Shown: one piece after another, positions 37,204 to 48,216 of the stretch
Position numbering within the stretch: the first letter of the stretch is position 1
Layout of the letters: the number at the start of each line of letters is the position of its first letter
Assembly: GCF_014859355.1 (NCBI RefSeq)
Contig: NZ_JACUUJ010000011.1
Coordinates: 1 to 64,000 of the forward strand
From: Yoonia sp.
Lineage (GTDB): Bacteria > Pseudomonadota > Alphaproteobacteria > Rhodobacterales > Rhodobacteraceae
DNA: 64,000 nt
Reading direction: 5' to 3'
The notes under the pieces: model-generated
The model's input: the letters and a program-made list of their open reading frames with translations, nothing else
Databases searched by the model: none
What the model was told of the DNA's origin: nothing
Made by a program: the position numbers and the translations under genes

Positions 37204-38367
37204 ATGTTTCATGCCTCAATGACATTCGATCTGGGCGAGGATGTGAACGCCCTGCGCGATATGGTCCACGACTGGGCGCAGACCCGCGTGAAACCGATGG
37301 CGGCGCAAATTGACCGCGACAATCTCTTTCCCCCTGAACTCTGGCCCGAAATGGGCGAATTGGGCCTGCTGGGTGTGACAGTGGGTGAAGAATACGGCGG
37401 CGCGGGCATGTCATACCTTGCCCATACCGTCGCGGTAGAGGAAATTGCCCGCGCCAGCGCATCGGTGTCGCTGTCCTATGGGGCGCATTCCAACCTTTGC
37501 GTCAACCAGATCAAGCTGAACGGGAATGATGCACAAAAGGCGAAATACCTGCCGCGCCTGATTTCGGGCGACCATGTGGGCGCGCTAGCGATGTCAGAGG
37601 CAGGGGCCGGGTCTGACGTGGTGGCGATGTCGCTGCGGGCGGAAAAGCGCAACGATCATTACCGCCTTAACGGCAACAAATACTGGATCACCAACGGCCC
37701 CGATGCCGACACGCTTGTTGTCTATGCCAAGACCGATCCTGATGCGGGGTCAAAAGGGATCACGGCGTTTTTGATCGAAAAAGGAATGACGGGTTTCAGC
37801 ACTAGCCCGCATTTTGACAAGCTGGGGATGCGCGGGTCGAACACGGCTGAACTGGTTTTCGATGATGTGGCCGTGCCGTTCGAAAACGTGCTGGGCGAAG
37901 AAGGGCGCGGTGTGCGTGTTCTGATGTCCGGCCTCGATTACGAACGTGTCGTGCTGGCGGGGATCGGGCTGGGGATCATGGCGGCCTGTCTGGATGAAAT
38001 CATGCCTTATCTTGCGTCGCGTAAACAATTCGGCCAGCCCATCGGAAACTTCCAACTGATGCAGGGCAAGATTGCCGATATGTATACGGCGATGAATTCT
38101 GCCCGCGCCTATGTTTATGAGGTGGCGCGCGCCTGCGACCGAGGCACCGTGACGCGGCAAGACGCTGCCGCCTGCTGCCTTTATGCCAGTGAAGAGGCGA
38201 TGAAACAGGCGCATCAGGCGGTGCAGGCGATGGGCGGCGCGGGGTTTCTGGCCGACGCGCCCGTCGCGCGGCTGTTCCGCGATGCGAAACTGATGGAAAT
38301 CGGCGCCGGCACGTCCGAGATCAGGCGGATGCTGGTGGGCCGCGAATTGATGGGGGCGATGGGGTGA
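37204..38367 (+). CDS. ivd: Isovaleryl-CoA dehydrogenase
   Basis: Acyl-CoA dehydrogenase motifs ([49 protein letters not shown]); first gene of an MCC/HMG-CoA lyase operon. Confidence 0.94.
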   Translation: MFHASMTFDLGEDVNALRDMVHDWAQTRVKPMAAQIDRDNLFPPELWPEMGELGLLGVTVGEEYGGAGMSYLAHTVAVEEIARASASVSLSYGAHSNLCVNQIKLNGNDAQKAKYLPRLISGDHVGALAMSEAGAGSDVVAMSLRAEKRNDHYRLNGNKYWITNGPDADTLVVYAKTDPDAGSKGITAFLIEKGMTGFSTSPHFDKLGMRGSNTAELVFDDVAVPFENVLGEEGRGVRVLMSGLDYERVVLAGIGLGIMAACLDEIMPYLASRKQFGQPIGNFQLMQGKIADMYTAMNSARAYVYEVARACDRGTVTRQDAAACCLYASEEAMKQAHQAVQAMGGAGFLADAPVARLFRDAKLMEIGAGTSEIRRMLVGRELMGAMG

Positions 38368-38660
38368 AACGCTGGATGGTCTTTATCCCCGTCGCCGCGC
38401 TGGCCGTCTTTGCCGGGGTGCTGGGGTTGCGGATGGGGCAGGTGCCGTCCGAGACAGAGATTATCAACCGCTATGCCGCCGCCTATCTGGATATGTCGCC
38501 CGCCGGGGCCAGCCTGACCGATTGCGCCGCCACCACGCACCCTGATCCCGGCGTGCGCATGGTGATTACCTGCGTGCATCCCAACGGCGTTGCCACGACA
38601 TTTTACGCGGGTCCGCGCGGTGAACCACTGCCCGACCCACACCAAGGACCAGCCGCATGA
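38364..38660 (+). CDS. Small hypothetical protein with N-terminal TM, liu operon
   Basis: [75 protein letters not shown]; overlaps ivd and mccB by 4 nt. Confidence 0.7.
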   Translation: MKRWMVFIPVAALAVFAGVLGLRMGQVPSETEIINRYAAAYLDMSPAGASLTDCAATTHPDPGVRMVITCVHPNGVATTFYAGPRGEPLPDPHQGPAA

Positions 38661-40219
38661 GCGATGCCGAGATTCACCTTGCCGCGTTGAAAAAGGTGCG
38701 CGATGCGGCAGAACAGGCCGCCCTTGGCGGCGGCGAAAAATCCCGCACGCGTCATGTTTCGCGGGGCAAGATGCTGCCGCGTGACCGTGTGGCCAGCCTG
38801 CTGGACACCGGCAGCCCATTTCTGGAAATCGGTGCAACGGCAGCGCATGACATGTATGACGGGGCCGCCCCCTGTGCCGGTGTGATCGCGGGTGTGGGGC
38901 TTGTGAATGGCGCGCAGGTGATGGTTGTCTGCAACGATGCGACGGTCAAGGGCGGCACCTATTACCCGATGACGGTGAAAAAACACCTGCGCGCGCAAGA
39001 AATCGCTGCGGCCTGCCGTCTGCCCTGCGTCTATCTGGTCGATAGCGGCGGCGCGAACTTGCCCAATCAGGACGAGGTGTTCCCCGACCGCGACCATTTC
39101 GGCCGTATCTTTTACAATCAGGCGCAAATGTCGGCGGCGGGTATCCCGCAGATTGCGGTTGTCATGGGATCCTGCACGGCAGGCGGCGCCTATGTGCCGG
39201 CGATGGCCGATGTGTCAATCATTGTGCGGGATCAGGGCACGATCTTTCTGGCCGGTCCGCCGCTGGTCAAGGCCGCGACGGGTGAGGTGGTGAGCGCCGA
39301 GGCGCTGGGCGGCGGCGATGTGCATACCCGCCTGTCCGGTGTGGCCGATTATCTGGCCGAAGATGACGCCCATGCGCTCGCACTCGCGCGGCAGGCGGTG
39401 GCGTCTTGCAATCTTGATAATATTTCGAATGTCAATCGCTTGTCATCCGAACCCCCGGCACTTGATCCGGCGACATTGTTCGATGTGATCCCCGCCGACC
39501 TGCGCACGCCCTATGATATCCGCCAGGTGATTGGCCGGATAGTGGACGGGTCGCGCTTTGACGAATTCAAGGCGCGGTTTGGCGAAACGCTGGTTTGCGG
39601 GTTCGCCCATATTGACGGCTGGCCCTGTGGGATCGTGGCCAACAACGGGGTGCTGTTTTCCGAAAGCGCGCAAAAGGGTGCACATTTTGTGGAACTGTGC
39701 AGCCAGCGGAAAATTCCGCTGGTGTTTTTGCAAAACATCACGGGCTTTATGGTCGGGCAGAAATACGAAAACGAAGGCATCGCGCGTCACGGGGCCAAGA
39801 TGGTGACAGCGGTGGCAACCACGAAGGTGCCCAAGATCACGATGGTCGTGGGCGGATCATTTGGCGCGGGAAATTATGGCATGTCTGGTCGGGCTTACAG
39901 CCCGCATTTCATGTGGTCGTGGCCGACCAGCCGGATCAGCGTGATGGGCGGCGAACAGGCTGCGGGCGTGCTGGCGACAGTGAAACGCGATGCCATCGAA
40001 CGGGCGGGCGGTGAATGGTCGGCGGCAGAGGAAGCGGCCTTCAAACAGCCTACGATTGATATGTTCGCGCAGCAATCGCACCCGCTTTATGCCAGCGCGC
40101 GGCTGTGGGACGATGGAATCATCGACCCGCGCAAATCGCGCGAGGTGCTGGCGCTGTCGCTCGCCGCCGCCTGTAACGCGCCAATAGAGGAGACACGTTT
40201 CGGCGTGTTCCGGATGTAA
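38657..40219 (+). CDS. mccB: Methylcrotonoyl-CoA carboxylase carboxyltransferase (beta) subunit
   Basis: [60 protein letters not shown]. Confidence 0.94.
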   Translation: MSDAEIHLAALKKVRDAAEQAALGGGEKSRTRHVSRGKMLPRDRVASLLDTGSPFLEIGATAAHDMYDGAAPCAGVIAGVGLVNGAQVMVVCNDATVKGGTYYPMTVKKHLRAQEIAAACRLPCVYLVDSGGANLPNQDEVFPDRDHFGRIFYNQAQMSAAGIPQIAVVMGSCTAGGAYVPAMADVSIIVRDQGTIFLAGPPLVKAATGEVVSAEALGGGDVHTRLSGVADYLAEDDAHALALARQAVASCNLDNISNVNRLSSEPPALDPATLFDVIPADLRTPYDIRQVIGRIVDGSRFDEFKARFGETLVCGFAHIDGWPCGIVANNGVLFSESAQKGAHFVELCSQRKIPLVFLQNITGFMVGQKYENEGIARHGAKMVTAVATTKVPKITMVVGGSFGAGNYGMSGRAYSPHFMWSWPTSRISVMGGEQAAGVLATVKRDAIERAGGEWSAAEEAAFKQPTIDMFAQQSHPLYASARLWDDGIIDPRKSREVLALSLAAACNAPIEETRFGVFRM

Positions 40220-42135
40220 TGGCCATGTTTGACAAGATCCTCATCGCCAACCGGGGCGAAATTGCCTGCCGGATCATACGCACCGCGCTGGCCATGGGGG
40301 TGCGGACGGTGGCGGTGTATTCCGATGCGGATAACATGGCATTGCATGTGCAGCTGGCGGATGAGGCGGTGCGGCTGGGTCCAGCCCCCGTGGCTGACAG
40401 TTACCTGCGGGGTGACCTGATTATTCAGGCGGCGTTGGATACCGGCGCACAGGCGGTGCATCCGGGCTATGGGTTTTTGTCCGAAAACCCTGATTTCGTT
40501 GATGCGGTGACGGCGGCGGGGCTGGTGTTTATCGGCCCGTCGGCGGATGCAATTCGGGCGATGGGGCTGAAGGATGCGGCCAAGGCGCTGATGGCAAAGG
40601 CAGGCGTGCCTGTCGTGCCGGGGTATCATGGCAATAATCAGGAGCCGGATTTTTTAGCTAAAAAAGCCGATGAGACCGGCTATCCGGTCTTGATCAAGGC
40701 GGTTGCGGGGGGCGGCGGCAAGGGCATGCGCCTGGTCGAGACGCGACCAAGTTTTCGCGAAAATTTGGCCTCTGCCCAGGCCGAGGCGCGCACGGCCTTT
40801 GGCAACCCCGATGTGCTGATCGAAAAATACATCACCACCCCCCGCCATATAGAGGTGCAGGTGTTCGGCGATGGCACGGATGCGGTGCATCTGTTCGAAC
40901 GCGATTGTTCGCTGCAACGCCGCCATCAAAAGGTGATCGAGGAAGCCCCCGCACCGGGCATGACCGACGCGATGCGCAAGGCTATGGGCGACGCGGCGGT
41001 GACGGCAGCAAAGGCGATTGGCTATGCTGGCGCAGGCACCATCGAATTCATCGTGGACGGCTCTGACGGGCTGCACCCTGACCGCTTCTGGTTTATGGAA
41101 ATGAATACGCGGTTGCAGGTGGAACATCCCGTGACAGAGGCGATCACCGGCGTTGATCTGGTCGCGTGGCAATTGCGCGTCGCCGCAGGCGAGGCGCTGC
41201 CCGCACGGCAAGAAGATCTGGCAATCACAGGCCACGCGTTCGAGGCGCGGCTATATGCCGAGGACGTGCCAGCAGGGTTCCTGCCCGCCACAGGCGTGAT
41301 CGAGCATCTGGAATTTCCCGATAACGCCCGCATCGACAGCGGCGTTGTTGCCGGGTCCGAGGTTTCACCATGGTATGACCCCATGATCGCCAAGGTCACA
41401 GTTCACGGGGAGGATCGCGCAACTGCGCTGCGGGCGCTGTCGGCGGCGCTGGATCAGACGCAGGTGGCGGGCACGGTGACCAACATCGGTTTCCTGCGGG
41501 CGCTGTCGCGCGATCCGGGGTTTGTTTTGGGCAAGGTTGATACCGGGCTGATTGCGCGCGAACAGGCGCGGCTTTGCGCGGCGCCTGTGCCGGATGCGCT
41601 TGCAGTTGCGGTCGCGGCTGTTGTGGCGGCGGGGATCGGGCGGGATGCGCTGGCGGGCTTTACGCTGTGGGAACCGCTGGGCCGGGATATTTTGCTGGCC
41701 CATGCGGGCGCGGATGTTGCCGTGCGGCTGATGGTTCATGCGGGTGGCCGTTGTGATGTGACGGTGGGCGCTGAACATATGGCATTGCGCTGGCGCGGCG
41801 ATGACTGGGGCCTGCCTGCGGTGCGGCATGGCGGGCGTGTCACGGTTTTTGGCCCGCAAACGCTGACCTTTGATATTGTCGATCCGCTGGCGCGCGCCGG
41901 CGATGCCTTTGGCGGTGACACGGTGCTGGCCCCGATGCCGGGGCTGGTGCATGATGTGGCCGTCAGCGTCGGGCAGCCGGTCTGCGCGGGCGACCGATTG
42001 GTGGTGTTGGAGGCGATGAAGATGGAACATGTGCTGCGCGCGCCCCGCGACGGGGTGATTGCCAGCGTTGCAGTGGCAAAGGGCGACCAGGTGACGGCGG
42101 GGGCGCTGATGGTGGCGCTGGAGGCGGTGGAATGA
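40219..42135 (+). CDS. mccA: Methylcrotonoyl-CoA carboxylase biotin-containing (alpha) subunit
   Basis: FDKILIANRGEIACRIIRTA; biotin carboxylase core; C-terminal LEAMKMEHVLRAP biotinylation motif. Confidence 0.94.
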   Translation: MAMFDKILIANRGEIACRIIRTALAMGVRTVAVYSDADNMALHVQLADEAVRLGPAPVADSYLRGDLIIQAALDTGAQAVHPGYGFLSENPDFVDAVTAAGLVFIGPSADAIRAMGLKDAAKALMAKAGVPVVPGYHGNNQEPDFLAKKADETGYPVLIKAVAGGGGKGMRLVETRPSFRENLASAQAEARTAFGNPDVLIEKYITTPRHIEVQVFGDGTDAVHLFERDCSLQRRHQKVIEEAPAPGMTDAMRKAMGDAAVTAAKAIGYAGAGTIEFIVDGSDGLHPDRFWFMEMNTRLQVEHPVTEAITGVDLVAWQLRVAAGEALPARQEDLAITGHAFEARLYAEDVPAGFLPATGVIEHLEFPDNARIDSGVVAGSEVSPWYDPMIAKVTVHGEDRATALRALSAALDQTQVAGTVTNIGFLRALSRDPGFVLGKVDTGLIAREQARLCAAPVPDALAVAVAAVVAAGIGRDALAGFTLWEPLGRDILLAHAGADVAVRLMVHAGGRCDVTVGAEHMALRWRGDDWGLPAVRHGGRVTVFGPQTLTFDIVDPLARAGDAFGGDTVLAPMPGLVHDVAVSVGQPVCAGDRLVVLEAMKMEHVLRAPRDGVIASVAVAKGDQVTAGALMVALEAVE

Positions 42136-42782
42136 TCCGGTTGCATCACTGCCCTCAGACCCGGTCGATGCGCAGTCTTTGGTTGCTGTATGAAGTCGGG
42201 GTGGATTTCGAACTGGTTGTCTACCCGTTTGATAAGACGCTGCGCGAAGAACCTTACCGGTTGCTAAACCCTACGGGCCGGGTGCCGACGCTGGAGATTG
42301 ACGGCGTTGTGCTGACCGAAAGCGGGGCCATCGCGCAATACCTGTGCGCGCGCTTTCCTGCGGTGGGCCTTGGGCGCGGGCCGGCTGATGCGGAATGGGC
42401 GGCGTGGCTGAACTGGATTCATTTTGCCGAAACCATCAGCCAGCATTGCGCGGCACTGACCCAGCAGCATGTTGCCCTGCGCGATGATCATATGCGCAGC
42501 CCGATCATCATGCAGCTGGAGGCCAAGCGACTTGTACGCACGCTGGGCACGGTCGAGGCAGCGTTTCAGGCAGACTATCTTTTGTCGTCTTTTTCGGCCG
42601 CGGATGTGGGCGTGGGGCAGGCGGTTTACATGGCGGCGCATTTTGTCAAACTTGAAGGGTTTCCGAAGGTTGCGGCGTGGTATGGCCGGTTACAGGAACG
42701 GCCTGCGTTTCAAAAGGCATTGCCGGACGGTCCAGGCCTATATGCGCAGAGTTTTTATCCGGCCTGGGATGTGGCGCCATGA
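42132..42782 (+). CDS. Glutathione S-transferase family protein
   Basis: IRLHHCPQTRSMRSLWLLYEVGVDFELVVYPFDK; NPTGRVPTLEIDGVVLTESGAIAQYLC. Confidence 0.88.
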   Translation: MIRLHHCPQTRSMRSLWLLYEVGVDFELVVYPFDKTLREEPYRLLNPTGRVPTLEIDGVVLTESGAIAQYLCARFPAVGLGRGPADAEWAAWLNWIHFAETISQHCAALTQQHVALRDDHMRSPIIMQLEAKRLVRTLGTVEAAFQADYLLSSFSAADVGVGQAVYMAAHFVKLEGFPKVAAWYGRLQERPAFQKALPDGPGLYAQSFYPAWDVAP

Positions 42783-42857
42783 GGGGCGCGCGGCCCCCGT
42801 CCCGGCCTTTGGCATGCACACCCCCGGGATATTTATGCTCGGAAGATGCGGGGCGTC

Positions 42858-43718
42858 ATGGCTGAGTTTGTGCGGATTCACGAGGTTGGCCCGCGTGACG
42901 GGTTGCAGAATGAACCGGCGCTGATTGGGGTGGACCGCAAGGTCGCGCTGATTGATCTGCTGGGCACATCGGGTTTGCGCGATATCGAGGTGGGCAGTTT
43001 CGTCAGCCCCAAGTGGGTGCCGCAGATGGCCGATACCGATCGCGTGCTGGCCCGGCTGCGCCCTGTTGCGGGTGTGCGTTACGGTGTGTTGGTGCCCAAT
43101 CTGCGCGGCTGGGACGGGTTTGTTGCAGCCCGCGTGCCCGGTGTCACCTACGAGGTGGCGGTGTTCATTTCCGCATCCGAAGGGTTTTCGCAAAGCAACC
43201 TGAATTGTTCCATCGCCACATCGGTGGAACGTCTGACGCCTGTGGTGCACGCGGCGCAGGCGGCGGGGGTTGGTGTGCGGGGGTATATTTCCTGTGTCAC
43301 AGATTGCCCGTTCGATGGCCCGGTGCCGCCCGAAGCCGTGGCGCGCGCGGCGGCAATGTTGCGAAAGGTGGCGCCGATGCAGGTGTCACTGGGCGACACG
43401 ATCGGAAAGGGCACGCCCGCGCGTGTGGCGGCGATGCTGGATGCGGTGATGGTGGTGGTGCCTCTGGCGGATCTGGCGGGGCATTTTCATGATACCGGTG
43501 GTCGCGCGCTTGCCAATGTAAAGATGGCGCTGGACATGGGCCTGCGCGCCTTTGACAGCGCGGTGGGGGGGCTTGGCGGGTGCCCCTATGCGCCGGGTGC
43601 GCCGGGCAACCTTGCAACCGAGGCGCTGCTGGAACTGGTGCATGGGTTGGGCTTTACCACGGGCGTGGACGTGGATGTGATTGCCAAAGCGGCTGAGATG
43701 GCGAGGGCGATGCGATGA
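42858..43718 (+). CDS. Hydroxymethylglutaryl-CoA lyase
   Basis: VRIHEVGPRDGLQNEP; VSLGDTIGKGTP; GLGGCPYAPGAPGNLATE. Confidence 0.94.
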   Translation: MAEFVRIHEVGPRDGLQNEPALIGVDRKVALIDLLGTSGLRDIEVGSFVSPKWVPQMADTDRVLARLRPVAGVRYGVLVPNLRGWDGFVAARVPGVTYEVAVFISASEGFSQSNLNCSIATSVERLTPVVHAAQAAGVGVRGYISCVTDCPFDGPVPPEAVARAAAMLRKVAPMQVSLGDTIGKGTPARVAAMLDAVMVVVPLADLAGHFHDTGGRALANVKMALDMGLRAFDSAVGGLGGCPYAPGAPGNLATEALLELVHGLGFTTGVDVDVIAKAAEMARAMR

Positions 43719-44485
43719 TTGATCTGACAGTCGACGGGCGCGGCGTGGCGACCCTGGCGCTGGCGCGGCCCGAAAAACATAATGCGTTGTCACAGGCGCT
43801 GATTGACGCAGTGCGCAAGGCCACTGACCGAATCGCCGCTGACCGAGGGGTCCGCGTTGTTGTGTTGACCGGGCGGGGCGTTTCTTTTTGTGCGGGTGGC
43901 GATCTGGGATGGATGCGCGACCAGATGGCCGGTGACGCGGTGATGAAACGGGCAGCGGCCCGGTCTTTGGCGGATATGTTGGGCGCGCTGAATACACTGC
44001 CACAGCCGGTCATTGGCCGTTTGCAGGGAAATGCCTTTGGCGGTGGGGTGGGGCTGGCCTGCGTTTGTGATGTGGCAATTGCCACGGATCACGCGAAATT
44101 CGGGCTGACGGAAACGAAACTGGGTCTGATTCCCGCAACGATCGGCCCTTATGTGCTGGCGCGGATGGGCGAAGCGCATGCGCGGCGTGTGTTCATGTCG
44201 GCGCGGGTGTTTGATGCAGCCGAGGCTGTGACGCTGGGGATTGTCGCCAAAGCAGTCCCAGCCAGTGCGTTGGACGCGGCGGTTGCGGCCGAAGTCGCGC
44301 CTTATCTGTCATGCGCACCGGGGGCGGTGGCGGCGGCCAAGGCTTTGGCGCGCAGCCTTGGCCCTGTCATTGATCCTGCAACGGTTGCCCGGTCGGTCGA
44401 TGCCCTGATCGCACGCTGGGAAAGCGATGAAGCCGCGCAGGGGATTGCGGCGTTTTTCGGTAAAAAACCTGCCCCTTGGGCATGA
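43715..44485 (+). CDS. Enoyl-CoA hydratase/isomerase family (probable methylglutaconyl-CoA hydratase)
   Basis: LARPEKHNALSQALIDAV; GVSFCAGGDLGWMRD; GNAFGGGVGLACVCDVAIA. Confidence 0.9.
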   Translation: MIDLTVDGRGVATLALARPEKHNALSQALIDAVRKATDRIAADRGVRVVVLTGRGVSFCAGGDLGWMRDQMAGDAVMKRAAARSLADMLGALNTLPQPVIGRLQGNAFGGGVGLACVCDVAIATDHAKFGLTETKLGLIPATIGPYVLARMGEAHARRVFMSARVFDAAEAVTLGIVAKAVPASALDAAVAAEVAPYLSCAPGAVAAAKALARSLGPVIDPATVARSVDALIARWESDEAAQGIAAFFGKKPAPWA

Positions 44486-44549
44486 TGTCGGCGCGGGCCA
44501 GTGGCAAGATGACGCCCTGAAAAACACCGTGAATCAGGCTTGGCTTTGG

Positions 44550-44578
44550 TTGACCGCGCTGGGGTGCGGGGGTATGCA
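44550..44578 (+). promoter_or_regulatory. Candidate sigma70-type promoter for the nuo operon
   Basis: TTGACC - 17 nt - TATGCA, 55 nt upstream of the nuoA start. Confidence 0.4.
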
Positions 44579-44632
44579 ACACACAGTCGCTTTGATCCGC
44601 CGTGTGGCGTACCGTGCTGAAAGGAACTTCCT

Positions 44633-44998
44633 TTGCAGGAAATGTTGTCCGAATATCTGCCGATCATGATCTTTCTGGGGCTGGCGATCGCGCTGGGCCT
44701 GATCCTGATTCTGGCTGCGGCCATTGTCGCCGTGCGTAACCCCGACCCTGAAAAGGTGTCGGCCTATGAATGTGGTTTCAACGCCTTTGACGATGCGCGG
44801 ATGAAATTCGATGTCCGGTTTTATCTGGTGTCGATCCTGTTCATCATCTTCGATCTTGAGGTCGCGTTCCTGTTCCCATGGGCCGTCGCGTTTGGCGATA
44901 TTTCAATGACGGCATTTTGGTCGATGATGGTATTTCTGGGCGTGCTGACGATTGGCTTTGCCTATGAATGGAAGAAAGGGGCGCTGGAATGGGAGTGA
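44633..44998 (+). CDS. nuoA: NADH-quinone oxidoreductase subunit A
   Basis: [45 protein letters not shown]. Confidence 0.96.
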   Translation: MQEMLSEYLPIMIFLGLAIALGLILILAAAIVAVRNPDPEKVSAYECGFNAFDDARMKFDVRFYLVSILFIIFDLEVAFLFPWAVAFGDISMTAFWSMMVFLGVLTIGFAYEWKKGALEWE

Positions 44999-45519
44999 TG
45001 ACCGGAACCGCCGTGGGGGCCGACAAGGAACACGCCACGCAAACCCTGAACCGCGAATTGCAGGACAAGGGGTTTCTTGTCACCAGCACCGCTGACATCA
45101 TCAACTGGGCGCGCACCGGATCGCTGCACTGGATGACATTTGGTCTGGCCTGTTGTGCGGTCGAAATGATGCATACATCCATGCCGCGCTATGATCTCGA
45201 ACGGTTCGGCACCGCGCCGCGCGCCAGCCCGCGCCAGTCTGATCTGATGATCGTGGCGGGCACGCTGACCAACAAGATGGCGCCGGCCCTGCGCAAGGTC
45301 TATGACCAGATGCCTGAACCACGTTACGTGATCTCGATGGGGTCGTGTGCCAATGGTGGCGGGTATTATCATTACAGCTATTCCGTGGTGCGGGGCTGTG
45401 ACCGGATCGTGCCGGTGGATATCTATGTGCCGGGCTGCCCACCTACGGCAGAAGCGCTGCTTTATGGTATCCTGCAATTGCAACGCAAGATGCGCAGAAC
45501 CGGGACAATCGTGCGCTGA
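44989..45519 (+). CDS. nuoB: NADH-quinone oxidoreductase subunit B
   Basis: [62 protein letters not shown]. Confidence 0.97.
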   Translation: MGVMTGTAVGADKEHATQTLNRELQDKGFLVTSTADIINWARTGSLHWMTFGLACCAVEMMHTSMPRYDLERFGTAPRASPRQSDLMIVAGTLTNKMAPALRKVYDQMPEPRYVISMGSCANGGGYYHYSYSVVRGCDRIVPVDIYVPGCPPTAEALLYGILQLQRKMRRTGTIVR

Positions 45520-45571
45520 TCGCCCGGCGGCGTGACAAGCGTGCGTCAGGCACCTGTGAAAAGGAATTACG

Positions 45572-46183
45572 ATGACCGAAGCCTTGCAAGAACTTGGCAC
45601 CCATCTGGAAATGAAACGCACAGACTGTGTGTTGTCATGGCATGTCGTGCATGACGAACTGACGGTGACTGTCGCGCCGTCATCGCTGGTCAGCTTTGTC
45701 GAGTTTCTCAAGTTGGACCAAGGGTGCCAGTTTTCGACGCTGGTGGATATCACGGCGGTGGATTATCCCAGCCGGGCCAAGCGGTTCGATGTCGTCTATC
45801 ATTTCCTGAGCATGTATCAGAACCAGCGTATCCGCCTGCGGGTGCAAATCCGCGAAGAAGATGTGTTGCCGTCGATCCTGTCGGTGCATCCTGCCGCAAA
45901 CTGGTTCGAACGTGAAGTATTTGACATGTTCGGCATTCTGTTTTCGGGCCACCCTGATTTGCGCCGCATCCTGACCGATTATGGTTTCCGCGGGCATCCG
46001 CTGCGCAAGGATTTTCCGACAACAGGCTACACCGAGGTGCGATACGACGAGGTGCAAAAGCGTGTCGTCTATGAACCTGTCAGCCTTGTGCAGGAATATC
46101 GCCAGTTTGATTTCATGTCGCCTTGGGAAGGGGCCCAATACATTCTGCCGGGCGATGAAAAGACCAAGGAGGCCGCGAAATGA
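45572..46183 (+). CDS. nuoC: NADH-quinone oxidoreductase subunit C
   Basis: [40 protein letters not shown]. Confidence 0.97.
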   Translation: MTEALQELGTHLEMKRTDCVLSWHVVHDELTVTVAPSSLVSFVEFLKLDQGCQFSTLVDITAVDYPSRAKRFDVVYHFLSMYQNQRIRLRVQIREEDVLPSILSVHPAANWFEREVFDMFGILFSGHPDLRRILTDYGFRGHPLRKDFPTTGYTEVRYDEVQKRVVYEPVSLVQEYRQFDFMSPWEGAQYILPGDEKTKEAAK

Positions 46184-47418
46184 TGGACGGCGATATCCGG
46201 GTGAATACCTATGATGACGGATCCACTGACGCTGTGAGTGGCGAACAGAAGATACGTAATTTCAACATCAACTTTGGCCCGCAACACCCTGCCGCGCATG
46301 GTGTTTTGCGGCTGGTGCTGGAACTGGACGGTGAAATCGTCGAACGCTGTGACCCGCATATTGGCCTGCTGCACCGTGGCACCGAAAAGTTGATGGAATC
46401 GCGCACCTATCTGCAAAACCTGCCCTATCTGGACCGGCTTGATTACGTGTCGCCGATGAACCAGGAACATGCTTGGTGTCTGGCCATCGAACGGCTGACC
46501 GGCACGCAGGTGCCGCGCCGCGCCAGCCTGATCCGGGTGCTGTATTCCGAAATCGGGCGCATTCTGTCGCATCTGCTGAATGTCACGACACAGGCCATGG
46601 ACGTTGGTGCGCTGACGCCGCCGCTTTGGGGCTTTGAAGAACGCGAAAAGCTGATGGTGTTTTACGAACGCGCCTGCGGGGCGCGTTTGCACGCCGCCTA
46701 TTTCCGCCCCGGCGGGGTGCATCAGGATCTGCCGGATCAACTGGTCGAAGACATCGATGCATGGGCCGTGGCGTTTCCCGGGGTGTTGGATGACATCGAC
46801 GGGTTGCTGACGGAAAACCGCATTTTCAAACAGCGCAACGCCAATATCGGGATCGTGACCGAAGAGGACATTCAGGAATGGGGCTTTTCGGGAGTCATGG
46901 TGCGCGGGTCTGGCCTTGCATGGGATTTGCGGCGCGCGCAACCTTATGAATGCTATGACGAATTTTCGTTTCAAATCCCCGTTGGCAAGAATGGCGATTG
47001 TTATGACCGCTATCTTTGCCGGATGGCGGAAATGCGCGAATCCACGTCCATCATCCGTCAGGCCTGCGAAAAGTTGCGCCACGAAAAAGGCGATGTGATG
47101 GCGCGCGGCAAAATGACCCCGCCGACCCGTGGCGAAATGAAAACCTCGATGGAGGCGTTGATCCATCACTTCAAGCTTTATACCGAAGGGTTCCATGTGC
47201 CCGCAGGCGAAGTCTATGCCGCGGTTGAAGCGCCCAAGGGGGAATTTGGTGTATACCTTGTGGCGGACGGCACCAACAAACCTTACCGCGTCAAACTGCG
47301 CGCGCCGGGCTATCTGCATTTGCAAGCGATGGATCATGTCTGCAAAGGGCACCAGCTGGCTGATGTCAGCGCCGTGATCGGCACGATGGATGTTGTGTTT
47401 GGTGAAATCGACCGATGA
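46180..47418 (+). CDS. nuoD: NADH-quinone oxidoreductase subunit D
   Basis: [42 protein letters not shown]. Confidence 0.97.
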   Translation: MMDGDIRVNTYDDGSTDAVSGEQKIRNFNINFGPQHPAAHGVLRLVLELDGEIVERCDPHIGLLHRGTEKLMESRTYLQNLPYLDRLDYVSPMNQEHAWCLAIERLTGTQVPRRASLIRVLYSEIGRILSHLLNVTTQAMDVGALTPPLWGFEEREKLMVFYERACGARLHAAYFRPGGVHQDLPDQLVEDIDAWAVAFPGVLDDIDGLLTENRIFKQRNANIGIVTEEDIQEWGFSGVMVRGSGLAWDLRRAQPYECYDEFSFQIPVGKNGDCYDRYLCRMAEMRESTSIIRQACEKLRHEKGDVMARGKMTPPTRGEMKTSMEALIHHFKLYTEGFHVPAGEVYAAVEAPKGEFGVYLVADGTNKPYRVKLRAPGYLHLQAMDHVCKGHQLADVSAVIGTMDVVFGEIDR

Positions 47419-47609
47419 CCATGGTTGATGTTCTGATCGGGTTTATGATCGCAGGTGGGTTTTTTGTTTCGGCGATTGTGTCGCGGATGTTTCGCCGGAC
47501 TGCAGCGGGTGTTGTGATTGGTGGGGTTGCGGGCATCTTGGTATCGGTGCTGGTCCTGTATTACGGTTTGGGTGGCACGACCTTCCCCGACGCCGCACCG
47601 CTGGAATGA
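47415..47609 (+). CDS. Small two-TM hypothetical protein in the nuo operon
   Basis: [58 protein letters not shown] overlap with the nuoD stop. Confidence 0.65.
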   Translation: MTMVDVLIGFMIAGGFFVSAIVSRMFRRTAAGVVIGGVAGILVSVLVLYYGLGGTTFPDAAPLE

Positions 47610-47616
47610 TGTGGCC

Positions 47617-47775
47617 ATGATGACATTGACGCTGAATTACTGGCTGTTGATTTACGGCGCACTGGCCGGCTTTGGTGCTGCTTTGGCGGCGCGGGGCGGC
47701 AACCGTTTGGTCAAAGCGGCGGTTGTTGGCGCAATCATCGTCTTTGTGGTGGACGTTGTGCGTGGCCTGTTGTGA
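47617..47775 (+). CDS. Small two-TM hypothetical protein in the nuo operon
   Basis: MMTLTLNYWLLIYGALAGFGAALAARGGNRLVKAAVVGAIIVFVVDVVRGLL; start approximate. Confidence 0.55.
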   Translation: MMTLTLNYWLLIYGALAGFGAALAARGGNRLVKAAVVGAIIVFVVDVVRGLL

Positions 47776-47816
47776 CTGTGACCCGGCTTTATAACGCAAA
47801 GAAAGTGAAAAGACCT

Positions 47817-48095
47817 ATGAAACCTTCTCTGATCCTTGTGTCACTGTTTGCGCTGGCTGCCTGTGCCGATGGTATGCCCACCGCGATGTCCGGCGGCTCT
47901 GCCGAGGCGCGGTTCGTGTCAGCGGTGGAAAATAACGGCTGTATCCTCAATCAGGCGAACACGGCACGTGTCCTGAACCAGGCGCAAGTCACCCCGGAGC
48001 AAGTGACCGAGATTGTCACAAAGTTGGCGGGTGAGGGTAAGATCGAAACCTCAATGGGGGCATCGCTGCGGCTGACCACACCAGCTTGTAGTTGA
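47817..48095 (+). CDS. Hypothetical lipoprotein in the nuo operon
   Basis: MKPSLILVSLFALAACADG lipobox-like N-terminus; 92 aa. Confidence 0.65.
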   Translation: MKPSLILVSLFALAACADGMPTAMSGGSAEARFVSAVENNGCILNQANTARVLNQAQVTPEQVTEIVTKLAGEGKIETSMGASLRLTTPACS

Positions 48096-48216
48096 TGACA
48101 ATTGGTTTGCCCGGCACGTTCCTTGTGCTAGGGCAAGCATGAACCGTGGTGGGGCGTTGCCTTGCTGCCTTGTTTGCGCTGATGATTGGCGCTGCCATGA
48201 TGACCGGAATGAATGA

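Noticed and set aside
40650-40665. 16-nt perfect palindrome TTTTTTAGCTAAAAAA
   Set aside because: Lies inside mccA coding sequence (DFLAKKADE) and shares only the TTTAGCTAAA core with the 2909-2950 palindrome; likely codon coincidence.
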